DNA from: Augochlora pura
Taxonomy: Eukaryota; Arthropoda; Insecta; Hymenoptera; Halictidae
Direction of reading: 5' to 3'
DNA: 64,000 nucleotides
NCBI RefSeq assembly: GCF_028453695.1
Contig: NC_135780.1
Coordinates: forward strand, 5,456,001-5,520,000
Shown: positions 22,740 through 36,051 of the stretch, in pieces
How positions within the stretch are numbered: the first letter of the stretch is position 1
Layout of the letters: every line of letters starts with the position of its first letter
The notes under the pieces: generated by a model
Seen by the model: the letters and a program-made list of their open reading frames with translations, nothing else
Told to the model about the DNA's origin: nothing
Database searches by the model: none
Position numbers and translations under genes: made by a program

Positions 22740-25700
22740 AGAAGGGGTCAACCAGAAACATCGATCTATCGGACATTAACATAAATATTCGACAACAGCG
22801 CTTTCTGCTCGCAATAAAATCGACGAGAACCTGACATAACCTGAGAACAGTTCCATAAATAGGTACGTTTACCTTATTACTCTAGCATTGCCATTGGAAC
22901 TTATCGGTTGTCGATGAATTTCAGTTAGTTCCGCCGAAAGTGTCTCGGGCGTGTTGGCCGATGGAAGGCAGCGCGTACTCGTTAAAAATCGCGCGATGCG
23001 TGCTCCGAGTTGCCTCGGAATGGAACACAATGGAAACAGGAATGACCAGGTGGTAACGAGAGAGCAAAAGAAAAAAAAAAAGAAAAGAAGGTAAAGAGAC
23101 CCCGAAGGTTAAGTACCAATCAGAATGGCCTTACACGTCGTTCGAGTAAGGTTGGGACCGGCGCGCAAGGGCATCGACTGTTCAAGGATCGGGACGCTAA
23201 CTGTGTCAAGTATCCTTTCGGGGGGGTTGGTGGGTGGGTGGGCGGGGAAGGAGCGGCGTGACCAAGCGGAGAGAAGGAAAGAAGGTATCGGAGCGAAGAC
23301 GGGGAGAAGAAAAGGAGGATGGACATTAATGTAATGATGTCCGAAGTGAGGTGTAATGACACCAGGGTCATCGGGCGATACTGCAGTGGATCATACGCCG
23401 AGGTCGTGATGGCGAGGTCGTTCCCTCCTCCGACATCACCATCACCACCGCCGGAGCATCACACCACCACCACCACCACCTTCTTCTCTCCTCTCTTTCT
23501 CCTCCTCCTCCCTCCACCTGATCTCTCTCCTCTCCACCTCCGCCTACTTCTCTACCTGACTCCTACGGATCCTCTTTTTCCTCCTTGTATTCGCGAACGC
23601 GCCCGCGGAATGAACCGACCCGGGACCGACTTGCCCGCCAATAATAACTCTTACCGGATTCAATTTGAATAATGCCGCGTGCGGTTTCCATCCGTGCACG
23701 CCTTATTATCTCACGTATCAACTTGCCTACTCGATACCCATCGATGATATATCCCCCTTCTCTGTCAGCCACCATTATATTTTTCCCCTCCCCCGTACGC
23801 GAGATCCCCCTCGGTCTTTTCGCTACCTCTCCTCTCTCTCAGTGGTCCTGTTGACCGTCCCTCGCCCCGTTTCCTCCTTTCCGTTCCGTTGTCCCGCGGT
23901 ACAGTTCGCGCGCCGAAGGAAAGCTTAAAATTCCGGGATTTATCTTTCCTTTATCCTTTCATTCATGTCTCCCCGGTCGGACGTCGTCGAGCTTTCTTTC
24001 CTCTCGGGCGCGCGCGCGCGCTCGCTCGCCCGGTAGAGAGCCCCCTCGCCCGCTTTATGAAATCAAATCGAACACAGAGAGAAGCGAGATGTTCCTTCGC
24101 GAGGCACCCTTGAATTCGCGTCGGCTGCGCCGCCGAACCGTGAAACCGATCCCCGTCGCGGCAATAATATATAGTCCGATTTAATACGGAAAGATTAAAC
24201 ACCGCTCGGAAGCGAAACGATGGAAATCCCACCGACCCACGTTCACCGTCACTCGATGACGATTCTTACCGCGACAACGTGTCCTCGGAACAAGATTAAA
24301 CGATGGCTTCGAGTACGAGAGCATCGTACGATCAGTTCGCTTCTTGGAATCTCTTCGATAAAGAGGTTTCTTTACCGTGATTCACTGTTGATCAAGTTAT
24401 TCTTCAAAGCTGAAAGTACCATGTCAATTGGTGGGGGATCCCGTTCTTCGGCATCCAATGCTTCCTCGTTTCCGATACCGGCGTGTTCTCTCGTCTCATC
24501 AAAATTACTCACTCATCGCCAGCACCTTCGCACACCTCGGCCAGCTCCGCCCTGATCTTCCTCCTTCTCGAACCCGGCCCTCTTTCAACGGCCACGTCCG
24601 CCCGTCCGCCTATCTTCTTTTCTCCTCGCGATGCTGCTTTATCTGTTACAGCGATTAGCAATCGCCCTTTTGTGTCCAACCGTTATTTATTCCGGCGGCA
24701 AATGTTCACGCCGCTATGAAAATTCACGGAGCACCTCCGCGCGTCTTTCTGTTTCACGTATGCGGCATATCGCTGATGGTATGCGCACCGTCATGCTCCC
24801 GGACCCGCGGTCTTTTTCCTCTTCTTCGGACGCGTCCACCATTGCTCTACGAAGACACGGTGCATGCCTACCACCTGGCGACAGATCTGCTCTGCTAGGT
24901 GCTGCTCGGCGATTTCGATTTGCACATTGAAAAGGTCAATACACCGGGACTACTCGGTTAATACCGCTCGGTAAACCCGATCGTTCAAGCTTGAAAAATG
25001 CTGTTCGTATAATAGAGTGTTCGATGAACAGGACGCTTGGATATTAGGATATTGTAGCGACGTGATCGGGTTGTCTAATTGATTTATAGTGTAACACGAT
25101 GTATAATGTAATATTGATGATAGCGTAGTAAGAAATTTGAAATTGCTTTTATAATTTTCTAATTTTTTCTCAATTTTTATGATCTATGACAGGGATTAGT
25201 AGATCTGATTTTTCAAACAACTCGTTTCATCTCTTCGCTGGTGAAAATTTCTTATAATTTCACTGCTGTGAATAATACATCTAGTCTCGTGCTATTAAAG
25301 TTGTAAATTCATCCCCTTGTCGTTCCCTTTGCGCGTTAGGCAACATCTTTGAAGTCCCTCTCTAAAACCTATAAGCAATAATGGGACCCAACGTGATAGG
25401 ATTTCTAATCCTATCGAGCTCAACACTTTCATTAGGGAGAGAATTTTGCGACGGTCAGAGAGGAGTTAGGTTCGTGGAAATGATTTGCTAGGAGTTTTTA
25501 TTAAATGCTACGTTTTCTCTTCAACGATTGCAAAACACTTAGAAATAGAAATACAAATGTTACTCCTAATATCGACGAATCGATAATATGATTTTATAAA
25601 TGGATTTTACCTTAAAATAAGATTAATAAGTGTATTTTATTTTTCTTCTTTAATCATTTAAAATTTAAATTATAAATCTAATATGCTAATACCTTTTCCG

Positions 25701-26375
25701 TCGTCCGATTATACTGCTTCAAATGGCACCTATTCGCTTACTATCGGAAACTGAAAGCAGAGTCAATAGAAAATAAAATATAATTTTTATCATTAATATC
25801 ATGATATACTTTAATGCAAAGATAGTAAAACGAAGCCATTAATATTCGCAAAAAGAATTAGTCTCACATGGGACGTAAAAAGATGTTAAAAAATAATAGT
25901 AAAACGGTGAAATAAAATTGGCCAGCTTCGTAGAAACAAATAATAATAATCCATACCTATTTTTAAACGAGATCACGTATCATACCGTACCGATGCGCCC
26001 CAATCGTACAGTTATTGATTACCTGTCGCCGGAATCAAATAGTAGATTGAACGGACTTGTGGCTCGAAAGAAAAACCATTGTACCATATGTGTCCCACAG
26101 GGGTTCTTTTTATCGGAGGCCATTAGGGTTTCAAAATATTTTCGATGGCTCGTACTCCACGCATCCGTGGCTTTCGAAGTACGTGGAAACGAGGGTCGCT
26201 GTAACGAACTTACGACGTCTACATGAATCAACGAACGTCGACGAATATTTGTAACTCATTGTTAGAAACGATATTACTCGAATACGTGTAATTGCATTTA
26301 TTAACATTTTTTTACACTTTCATAATATTAATATTAAACGATATTTACTTTATCTAATTTATTTTATCTACTTTA
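22740..26375. other. Non-coding, with a GC-rich block at 23.1-24.9 kb
   Basis: 23.1-24.9 kb is rich in CCT/CAC repeats and contains a G-rich GGGTGGGTGGG tract near 23221-23248. Long frames there are low-complexity. 24.9-26.3 kb is AT-rich. No gene supported. Confidence 0.45.
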
Positions 26376-26379
26376 TTAA

Positions 26380-26640
26380 TCTCGAAAGGTATCTAACATG
26401 TGAAAAAATTATATAATACTATTGAACCTTTCGGTGACTCAATGCAAATTTTAGTTCCTAGTTTGATTTTATTTATTTTATTAATCACGAAAAATATTTA
26501 ATGTTTAAGAAATTACAGAATAATATTGAAGCATACGATAGTACAATCTAATACTTTTATATCAATATTAGATAACAAATTACTGGTTGCCATGACTATC
26601 GATTCACAGGTTACCGATCAGAGGAAAAAGTCGATTTAAA
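26380..26640 (+). repeat. Dispersed repeat, family R1
   Basis: It contains AAAGGTATCTAACATGTG-like and GATAGTACAATCTAATAC-like strings. These match the cores of the copies at 7757-7960 (reverse orientation) and 11228-11400. Two partial copies seem to lie in tandem. Confidence 0.4.
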
Positions 26641-26659
26641 CCGGTTGGTATATATAGTG

Positions 26660-26918
26660 TTAACCTTTTGCACTCGAGCGGCGACACTGCGGCGCCATTA
26701 ATATTGTTTTAACAGGTTCCAAAATTATCTTTATAAATATCACCAATATATAATATATAATATAACATCACTAATGGATCGAAAAAATTGATGGAAGTGT
26801 AACTGTTATACGAGTCACGAGACTTGACTTCATAATAAATTTTATAATATAAAACGAAAATACTAAAAGCCAGAAAAATGAATTTAGCGTTGAAACGGCT
26901 TCGAGCGCGAAGGGTTAA
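26660..26918 (+). mobile_element. TTAA-flanked miniature element, family A
   Basis: TTAA at both ends encloses inverted termini: CCTTTTGCACTCGAGCGG on the left, and the reverse complement of GCTTCGAGCGCGAAGGG on the right. The 259-bp element has no coding content. TTAA duplications plus C-rich inverted ends are typical of piggyBac-type miniature elements. The family label is inference. Confidence 0.65.
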
Positions 26919-27179
26919 TACAGATGGCCGCGGTTTCCGCGCCTACGGCTGAAAATCTGCAAAACTTTCCCCGGCGTCGTCGTTGCGGCAAACGAGCGAA
27001 ACGACCTCCGCAGATTCGAGAGCAGATAGTTAGCGTTTCCCGCATTCCCGGCTCGCGAAGGGGTATTAAAGGGTCCCGGTAATCAGTCAACGGTGCACCT
27101 TTATCTCGTTTTATCCCGAGAAAAACTCAATCTTCGCATAGCTTTATCTGAGGCCGCCTTCTTTTGTCAGGTGTTTGCG

Positions 27180-27700
27180 ATTCAATGCGACAGAAACATC
27201 AGGTCCGCGGTCTCTCCTCTCTCTCTCTCTCTCGATCTCGATCTCGCTCTCTTGCTCTCGCTCTCTCTCGCTCTGGCCGGTCGGCGAAGAAAAAGACGAA
27301 GAGGAGAAAAGGGAGTAGAGGCGCGGCGTCGCCCCGGCAGGAGGGTCACCACGAGGTAAATCGAGAAGCCGTGGAAGAGAGCCCAGTGGTCCCGGGTGCG
27401 GACGACCAGGAGAGGACTCATGATTCAGTTAAGAGTTTGAGGTTTGAGGTCTGGTCGTCATTATGTCGCCTGTGCCGCCGTAGCCTGGCGGCCCCGTCTG
27501 ACGGAGAACGACGAGGTGGCGGCGAATGAGAGCGGGGCAAAAGGAGGTGGAGAAGATGGTGGTGGTGGTGGTGGTGGTGGTGGTGGTGGTCCGGTGGACC
27601 CCTGGTAGAAGAAGGACGGGATGGTAAAGCGAGAAGGGAGAAGGACAAAAACGAGGCATTAGCGCTACCCATGCTACCGTGTGTTCCATGGTCTGTTCGA
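27180..27700. other. GC-rich block with simple repeats
   Basis: CT/GA-rich sequence (27218-27275) and a GGT tract lie within a CpG-rich patch. Frames on both strands are low-complexity. It could be a regulatory island; no gene supported. Confidence 0.4.
27557..27590 (+). repeat. (TGG)n trinucleotide repeat
   Basis: About eleven uninterrupted TGG units. Confidence 0.9.
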
Positions 27701-29016
27701 CCGCCCGCTGATGCCCATTTCTACTTACCAAATTAGCATTATTACCTGGTACGGACGTAAAAATGCAATCAATGTGTATATCCGTCGGTACGTATGTAGA
27801 ATCGAAAAAAGAACGCGCCGACCGCCGTCGGACGCCGATGTACCTGCCGCGAACCAGTGTTAACGACCCTGATCTCTACGTCCCCGAAGACGAACGAGTG
27901 TACCTGCGCCGCAGCATTGGTTAGCGCCTCCGAGCGCTCTGCGCATCACGATTCCCAAAACCTTTTCCACCACGGACGCCTGTTCGCGTCCACGCGATCC
28001 GCGATGTCGCCATTAACGACGAACGGTCGTATTTCAGATTTTATTAAGTCGAGTCAGAGACTCTGAATCTTTCTGCGAAATTAAAATTGTTTGAAATATT
28101 AATATTTCATTATTTGCATCGATCATCGATTCGACGCAAGATCGAATCGTTTTTCGTTTGAAAAATCTGAATCCATGATTGTTATACAGGCGCGCAAGAT
28201 AATTGATTAAACGGCAAATAACACGATAAGAAAACGCGCTCGGGTAACACCGTCGATTAAACGCAGAACGGTGCGCGCGCGCGCGCGCTGCCATAATCGT
28301 CGCCGTTATAATTCGTTACCTATAACGGCGTCTAATTTTCGACAAACTTTTAATCCGCTCGAAAGAGCCGCGCACTAAAAATTATGCGGTATCGTTTCAG
28401 AAAAGGCCCGAATACGATGGAGCGAGCGAGCGCAATTTTTTTTAAGCTACCTGGTCCCCTCGTTAATATGCACGCTCGAATTTTATGTATATCAGCGTTT
28501 TATGAAAGCGATTTCGGTCGCGCCGCGAATACGGTTCAATTAACGTGCAATCTTGATGGCGGGCGGACCACGAAAATGTTTCAGATTAAACGGTGAACCG
28601 TCGTGAATCATTCGCGGGAAACGAGAGAACGGTCGTCGATGGGAGAATTTATCCGTGTCGATTGTTAGCGCGACGAAATCGTTTTTTTTTAATTAAAGAT
28701 AGAAATTCTCTCGTGAATATTTGATTTTAACGAAATTGGGATTTTTGAAAGTTATTCATCATTTTGATACATATAAATTAGAAATTATAATTAAAAATTA
28801 CTGCTGCTTTTGAGTCTACGTTTTCACGTAATTTCAGAACCAACCGTACGATTCAACGTGCCCAACACGTCATTAAATTTCAGCGTGGACGAACAAAATG
28901 TCTGTTGTTATCCGCAAACAAGAGCTTCCAAGAACTTCCACCTCGTCTGTTCTCATCAAAACCTGTATCGCAATCATCGCAGCACACCTTTTTGTTACGT
29001 TCATTCCCTAACGTTG
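27701..29016. other. Non-coding stretch
   Basis: Mixed composition, with a short (GC)n tract at about 28272-28288. Short frames have no domain. Nothing further seen. Confidence 0.45.
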
Positions 29017-29050
29017 TTAACCCTTTGCACTCGAGGCTATTTCAACTTCG
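29017..29050 (+). mobile_element. Solo left end of a family A element
   Basis: TTAACCCTTTGCACTCGAGG marks a terminus of the TTAA family. No matching right end was found before the next complete element at 29211. Confidence 0.5.
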
Positions 29051-29210
29051 AAATGACGGCATTTGTTTCAATCTCCAGTATTTTCATACAGTACGATCGT
29101 TTCGAATAGGTGCACAGGAAATTGAACTCGTCCTCTTATAGAAGACTCCTGTTATTTTTTTAATTTGCCAAATATAAATAAATTCAACGATACACGAGCC
29201 AACGGCGGAA

Positions 29211-29451
29211 TTAACCCTTTGCACTCGTAGCCATTTTACCCGTAAATTTGAAATAATTTTTCTGGTTCCTGACATTTCTATCCTATTTAACAAAATCAAT
29301 TTTTATGCATACAAAATTTATTCTCGTGACTCTTGCCAACAGTTTTACTACTTGATAACTTTTTAAATCTAAACCTTATTGTTGCAAGAATTATTTTGGA
29401 AAGAGATAGAATAATTTTAGTGGTGCCTTAGACTCGAGTGCAAAGGGTTAA
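29211..29451 (+). mobile_element. TTAA-flanked miniature element, family A
   Basis: TTAA at both ends encloses CCCTTTGCACTCG on the left and CGAGTGCAAAGGG on the right, perfect inverted termini of 13 bases. The 241-bp AT-rich interior is non-coding. Confidence 0.75.
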
Positions 29452-30018
29452 AGGTGCGTGCCCGTTGCACACGAGGCTGCCATCAGAAACGCGTAGCGCA
29501 CGCAACGTAATACGCGTACGTGCGTGCGACAACGTCCAGCCACGTGGACGCGTGTATGACAGAAAGGAACGAAGGGCTCGGACTTTGGTTTGCCCCGGGG
29601 GTACGCAAGAGACGTATATAGGCTGCCTGTCTTACGCGTTCCGCCGCACACGAGGCATACATCACTCCACGTGTGAATCCTCAGCAGCGTCGGTGCCACC
29701 TCACCCTTTTTGATACCTTTTTCCAGCCATCGTTCATCCGTGCGCGCCCGTGGACGTGTGTTGGTAATTATTGTTACGAGGGATAAGAAGAACGACGCGG
29801 AAGAGAGAAACAGCGGGGTTCGGGTTGCGCGGATCTTCCTTCGGTGTTCCCCTGTAATCAGACAGTCGGACCTGGCCTGCCCAAGGTAGGAGGAGCAAAG
29901 TGAAACAGCGAGAAAGAGAAACTCTGAATGGCGTATTAGCGACGCTTCTGGTTTAAAGCATTCCATAACCTGACATTCTATAAATTTCTATTCTTTCTAT
30001 GATTCTTCTCCAAAACAA

Positions 30019-30248
30019 TTAACCCGTTCGAGCGGAGCCTCTGAAACGAAAAAATTGAAATGAAAATTGTTATATAATTAACAAAATAACGTTGACGTTT
30101 TTAACAACGTTCTGTTAAAAGCGCGACAGTTTTACGAGTCACAAGACTCAATATAGTAAATTATATAGTACTCGGTACTATATTACAGCTGATCAAAATA
30201 GCAATTTTGGATCTAGAGCTTAAAACGGCTTCGAGTGCAAAGGGTTAA
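30019..30248 (+). mobile_element. TTAA-flanked miniature element, family A
   Basis: TTAA at both ends, with a left terminus CCCGTTCGAGCGGAGCC and a right terminus GGCTTCGAGTGCAAAGGG. The 230-bp interior contains a GAGTCACAAGACTC palindrome. The interior matches, in reverse, the interrupted element at 41872-42310, and in part the end at 46300-46456. Confidence 0.7.
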
Positions 30249-33200
30249 ATCGTCGATAACGCTACAACAGCGTCGTCGCGTCACGCGGCGCGCCGTGTGT
30301 AATATTTCGGCGAAATATTTAGCGAATCCAGAGATACACGAATCGCGCGGATCGAAAGGCGAACGGTTCCGCGGTTTGTAAAATAAGTGTAACAAGCTCG
30401 CCGGTGATTTACGACGCGGATACATTATACTCGCGGATAATTGGAACCCGGCAACATGCGGCAACAACATTTACCCGCGTGAAATAAGAAAGCAGCAGCG
30501 GCGCGTAGATCACGGCCATTCTTTCGCCGCTGGTTTTAACATCGTATTACCCGCGGGTAATTATCATTACCCCGGGTGTAATTAAATTATTTCTCGAAGA
30601 CCGCCGGGGGAATTTAACCTGTTTCACCGCTTTTAGAATTTCGCTCGATACCACGATTGTGTACACACACAGGCGCGCGCGCATACACACACGGAGAAAC
30701 GCACGGGTTTCAGCTACGTAATTACGGGCACGATAATTCATCGCCGCGCGTACACGCGTGTGTGCATACGTGTGCGTTACGCCGTACGAGATTCGTTAAT
30801 AACGGTTTGCACCTCACCCAGGGGTAATTAATGCGTCTCGCCGCGGCACGGTTGATTTCGTATTCGGCGGAGAGAGAAAAAAAAAGAAATATGTCCTTAT
30901 TATCTTAAACACCGGCTTTCGGTAAAATCTGGATTTGTCGATCGTCGCCGGAATAAAACGTTTTCACGTCACCTCCTGTACGCCATCGGCGCGATGAAAC
31001 TTTCAACGAAGAACCACGAATGACCGAGAGAGCCGCGTTTCTCGTTGCTTTGTCCTTTCGGTTACCCTCGAGCCTCCCTCGACCGCTCTCCTTTCTTTCT
31101 TCCTTTCTTTCTTTCTTTCTTCTCTTCCTTCACCGTTCACCGGTTTCACTCTCTTTCCACGCTCTTTCCGTCCCGCTTCACCTTCTCTTTGCTCCTACTC
31201 TACGAAATTTACAATGCCCTCGCTTGTAATAAGCGGTTGCTGCGCGCTTTGTTCACGATTATGAGCTCACTTCGGGGCACCGGGGGGGAACTTATCGAAT
31301 TAAGGCTCCTCCGAACCTCGTAGCACCAAAACATCCACGCTTCGAGATATAACAAATCAAAATTCACCGGTCGCAGGTGTTCGCGATTTGCTAAACAATT
31401 CTTTAGCTGGCGAATTCTTAAGCTGGCCAATTTTTCGGATTTGGCATACTATCTTTGGATTCAGATGCAAGGAAGAATTGGTTGGACGTTGTTTTCCTAT
31501 TTTAATGGAGGGTCTACTTTGTTGCTGTAATTTTCAATTATTGTTCAAACTTCGCCTAGCTCGATTTCACGACTGAAACTCCGTTTCATTGGTGGTGAAT
31601 GTTTTATTGATAATATGACGTCAATTTTAGTTTTCAAAAATCTAATACTGTCAAATCCACAGGACTTCGGTTAACAATTTTGTGTCTGAACATCCAATAC
31701 ATTCGCAACCAATGTGACACATATGTGTGACAACTACCTAACTCTATATATTATGCGTTCAATATTAGTTTAGGTTTAATAACGTATTTTAGTTACTTTA
31801 CGAACAGATTAAAATCTTCTTTCATTGACGAATTTTGTTTCACTCAGAGGTACAAACTATCTCGCGGAAAATCTAAACTTATTTGGTGAAATGTCGTCGT
31901 ATTACTAAGTAACCAGAAAGCTAAACAAGCCAATAGAGGGTTAACTAATCGAAGAAGCCTCGGGAACTTCGATACCATCTTTAGAACGAAATCCACGCTC
32001 CCAAAGAAAAATAAATCACGCGCGTGCTATCTTTAATTTTTCGCGTTATAATTACGGTACAGGAAATGTGCCAATGCTTTCACAACTAAGAGAGAGAGAG
32101 ACCTCGTACCACGACTGTCGAACCGGCCACCGCTAATTAGTTCGCCACCACGGAATGCATTTCTGCGGCTTGCGCCATTCGGCGGAACTCGCTGCGATAG
32201 ATACAAAAATCCTGCGCATAATACGTCGCGAGTCTTGCCGGCCGACTCTGCTCCTGTGCAGCTCGGTAAGACGCTGGGAAAAGCCATACTACGGCCTAGA
32301 AATCTGCTGACCCAAGTAACCGAGCCACTTGTCCCGCCAAAGTAGCAAAGCAATATGGCAAAGCCGCGTTCGTACGAAGCCGGCACACACACAGCGCGGA
32401 CACGGCTTAAAGCGTCTACAATGTAAATAGCCTGACAATTTTTCAGGGGCCGAAAGTTTGCTTCTTTTCAAATTTCCCTGCGCTGCGCGGCTAACTCCCT
32501 GAAGTAGACACGGCCAACTATTCGCGAGAAGGACGGTAGAAGGTTCTCCCCTCTTCTGGGACACCGGAACGTTGTGCAAAAACATTCATTTTTCCAGGTC
32601 AGATTCACCTTTTGTTCCAAATCAAATTTATCCTTCAGCAGTTTATATTTTTTCCGTTTTCGAAATCGAACACGACCTTTTGGAAATCGAATTCATGGTT
32701 AGCTATAGAACTATGCTATATAATAGTGAAATATTATATTACAATTATTGAGACAGTAAAGTAAAATATCTTATACAAACAATCTTGTAATAATTTGATA
32801 AATCTGTCTATCGAAATTATTTTTAAAATGACTAGAAACTGGTCGACTTTTAATGTTTGTTATTAAATAATAATATTGAACTAGGAGTATCGCGCTTCTC
32901 GACCGGAATGATTCTCGACTCAGCCGGCTCGTCTGCCCGCCTAGGGCTCGGCGCTTGATTTCCAAACGATATCAAGATTCCTTTGAAAACGCAAAAACGG
33001 CGATCCCGTAAGCAGGAGTAGTTTACGTTGGAGCGGCGAAATGGGTGCCAAGATCGAGTCGATTACTTGTTACGCCCCTGGATATGTACACGATTATCGT
33101 ACCAACGCACGAGAGCCGGTAATTAGACGACATATTAGATATCGCAGCCTTTAAGTATATTAGCTGCGCGAATACGAGCCACCGCGAAATTCCACTTAAC

Positions 33201-35599
33201 TCGAAAGGAGGAAGTTATCTGGGACTCTAACGTCGCGTTCAAGTTCGCGATGAATCATCTCCGATGACTGGCCTGCGAATTTTCTGTGTTCGTGGCGAAA
33301 TTGAGTGGTAGCAATTCATAGCAATGGAATGGCTAAACAGATGTTCAGATTTCAATTATTTTCAATCTATTTAAATGATTAACTTGCCATTTAGTTTTTA
33401 TTGCAATCGGTTCAGAAAACTTGCCTTTGGTAAAAAAAAGCATTCAGTGTCTAATGCCGATTATGGTGACGTAGCATTTATGTCATATGACATATTTCTA
33501 GTCTTCTTTATACACAAAATTGTTCGATTATTACGTGAAAAACTTTATTTGATTTTATACAAATGACTTTGCGAAAATCCAAAATGTTTATTATCACATT
33601 AAACAAGTATACTAAAACAACTAATCGATTTCTAGAATATTCACCGATCTTGGTTAGTTAAGAATCATTAAATAAAGACACTAGCATAATGTAAGTTGAC
33701 GTAGCACAGCAAGCACAATAATTATTTTATCGCATTTATAATTGCACGTAGAAATATATAAATATAAAATGATTATATACAAGAGATTTCTATAAATGTT
33801 GTATACTTTTAAAGTCGGTCTAATTGCAATAAAAAATTGTATATACCGTACATTATTTTGTAATGCATCACTAACTTTTGAGAACAGGAAACAGTTAACG
33901 AATTGCCAATGAGACTGCTTTCTTAAATGCCATCGAACTTTGAACTCTTACGCTACAGCCGGATACCAAGTGACAGATGCTATACAGCTGATCAAACAAT
34001 GGTTTCGTAATAATTAATGTTCGCTTCTTCGAGAGGCTTGTGAAAAAAATGTGATAATAAACAGAAACCAAAAAATGGCTGCTCGAAAAATATTGTGGGA
34101 ATGCTTTTAAATTTATTGAAATAAATTTATCACATGAACAACGCATTCGATTTTACACGTCCAGTAAATTAATCATAAAGCGTAAAGATTCGTCAATATA
34201 TTTTTTACAGTCAGACAATTTGACATAACAACGAGTTATTGTGCTGGTTTCATTTGTTCGCAACGAAAAGTCTGTGTTTCAGGAAATAAAGGATTTTTTT
34301 TCAGTGCGACAATTGCAGCGTGATAGGAATTGCACGCGAAAGGCCGAGGAAGGGGGAGGGGGAGGGGGGGCGAGTCACAGTGTCAGTGGCGGTGAAAAAT
34401 TTGCCAATTAAAAAAAATCTCATTTCTCCTGGTAACGAGGGGCGGCGTGCAATTAACGTCAGCGGCGAAAATGATTTATGGGGTGAGTAGAGGAGGGTGT
34501 GAGTCGTGGGCGAGAGGCTAGCTTATCATAAATTAATGAATTATCAGTTCTCGCTACGTGGTATGAGGATATAAGGGAGGAAGTGGCACACAGCGTCGAT
34601 ATTTAAAATATTCAAACATATACACGGTCTCCCAGAAATTTCTTTTGTCGCACAGTTATTTTATAGAGACGCGATATTAACTTTCTGTAATACGGGATCG
34701 CTGACTTCAAAATTTAAGCCTACATTCAACGATAATGACAGAGTACAGAAAAATGATAGAACTTGGAAAAAGACTCCAGAACTTTTTTTTTTTAAATTAT
34801 AAATCATTAAACAAAATGTTATATATTGGCAAATATATAAATATATAAATATATAAATTGTAAAATATGAGAATTTATAGTGTCGTTTTGAATATTTATA
34901 TCCATTGTCGAAAGCTATATAAGTATTTAATTATATATCAATGAATTCACGCATTTATATTTTTTAATGAAATTATAGAACTAGAAGAAATATTATCGAA
35001 TCCAATAATTATAGATGCAGAGATTGGAATTATTAATTTATAATGTGTGTCGTTCGAACCCCTTAACGATGCTAACTGCTATGCTACCGGAACGTTGGGA
35101 TAGTTTTGCAAAGAGAACATCAAAGCGTCGACGATAGGAAAATCGATTCGTGCATACACTTATTTTGCAAGTTTTGTTATTCATGGATAGCTTTAATAAG
35201 ATCGATTTTCTTTATCATAATTCCTTTTATTATAAGTTTAAATGTTACCACTAATCGATACTTAATACTTCTAGCTATTTTCTTTCTTTAAAACGTTAAA
35301 ATTGAAGAACGTATAAAAATTTATCAATGGATACTTTCTTACACGTGCATAAACAAATTCTAATATATAAATTAAAATTGCTCCTATATAAACAATTTAT
35401 CCATGCATAATGTTTATTACGTTAACGTTAATATTGCAATGCTGCAGGAAGTCTCATTAAGTAATTTATAGCATATCGCATAAAAGATATAGTATAGATT
35501 CATATAAATGTTTCTAATGTCTTACAGAATTTTCTTGGAACGCAAATCCGAGGAAAATTACTTTTCGAACGAGGAACGACTATTAATTTTCTATTCCAG
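30249..35599. other. Non-coding stretch
   Basis: 30.25-31.3 kb is CpG-richer, and a CTTT-rich tract lies at 31093-31120. 31.3-35.6 kb is mostly AT-rich. Open frames are short, and none has an ATG, domain and splice signals together. A GTTCGAACCCC string at 35050-35060 resembles a tRNA B box, but no cloverleaf forms around it. Confidence 0.45.
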
Positions 35600-35853
35600 A
35601 TAGCAGGGACGTTCTTTGTATATTCCTACATGGTCGACCGTAACGATCGACGGGAAAGACGGTTCCTTCGTCGGGCAGCAGGCGTCGCCACTGTTACCAA
35701 CATGGCCACGTGCTAAACGTGTTTACGCGAAAGTGCGTCATCTTTCGTACTTCTCTTGTTCGTATGCCGAAGTATTGGCCGCGAGATTACGGTGCCGAGT
35801 TTCTTGACATGCGTGCGCGGTGACTGACAGTCATTTACGTGCTCCTTGGGAGC
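35600..35853 (+). other. Candidate 5' UTR part of the first coding exon
   Basis: A good acceptor, TTTTCTATTCCAG, ends at 35599, so an exon may start at 35600. The leader holds a 28-codon upstream frame (ATG 35630 to TAA 35714-35716). An in-frame TGA at 35821-35823 precedes the proposed start ATG 35854. The region is GC-richer than its surroundings. Transcription could instead begin within this stretch. Confidence 0.35.
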
Positions 35854-36045
35854 ATGGCGGGCGCGGATGCGCCTATTCCGATGTGCACCTGCGACGTACG
35901 GAATGTGGTTACCTGTTCCGCTGTCAAGCAGGATGCACCCACGAGTAGAGTAGTCAGGAATTACCGACCCCACGGCAGCCTCGCCAGAGTGCTTTACGAC
36001 AAGCAGAGAGCAGACGAGCAGCTCGAGGCCTACGACAAGACGCAG
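35854..36045 (+). CDS. Putative first coding exon of an unidentified gene (64 codons)
   Basis: The frame starts at ATG 35854 in a favourable context (GGGAGCATGG), with an in-frame stop 30 bases upstream. It encodes 64 residues beginning MAGADAPIPMCTCDV and ending LEAYDKTQ. The first third is Cys-containing; the last third is charged and probably helical. The frame ends at CAG|GCAAGT, an excellent GC-type donor, leaving phase 0. Codon composition is GC-rich, unlike the AT-rich surroundings. I do not recognise a domain. The next candidate exon, 48428-48631, also starts in phase 0, which supports joining them over a 12.4-kb GC-AG intron. Alternatives: a chance frame, or an exon of a gene whose next exon lies elsewhere. 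Confidence 0.45.
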
Positions 36046-36051
36046 GCAAGT
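36046..36051 (+). other. Candidate GC-type splice donor (CAG|GCAAGT)
   Basis: GCAAGT follows CAG at 36043-36045. GC-AG introns make up a small minority of animal introns and need near-perfect pairing at the other donor positions, which this site has. Confidence 0.45.

Noticed and set aside
25918..26226. 102-codon plus-strand frame with overlapping minus frame
   Set aside because: It starts without ATG, has no recognisable family, and splice signals are absent.
35046..35064. tRNA B-box-like string GTTCGAACCCC
   Set aside because: No matching A box or cloverleaf-forming arms at the required distance on either strand.
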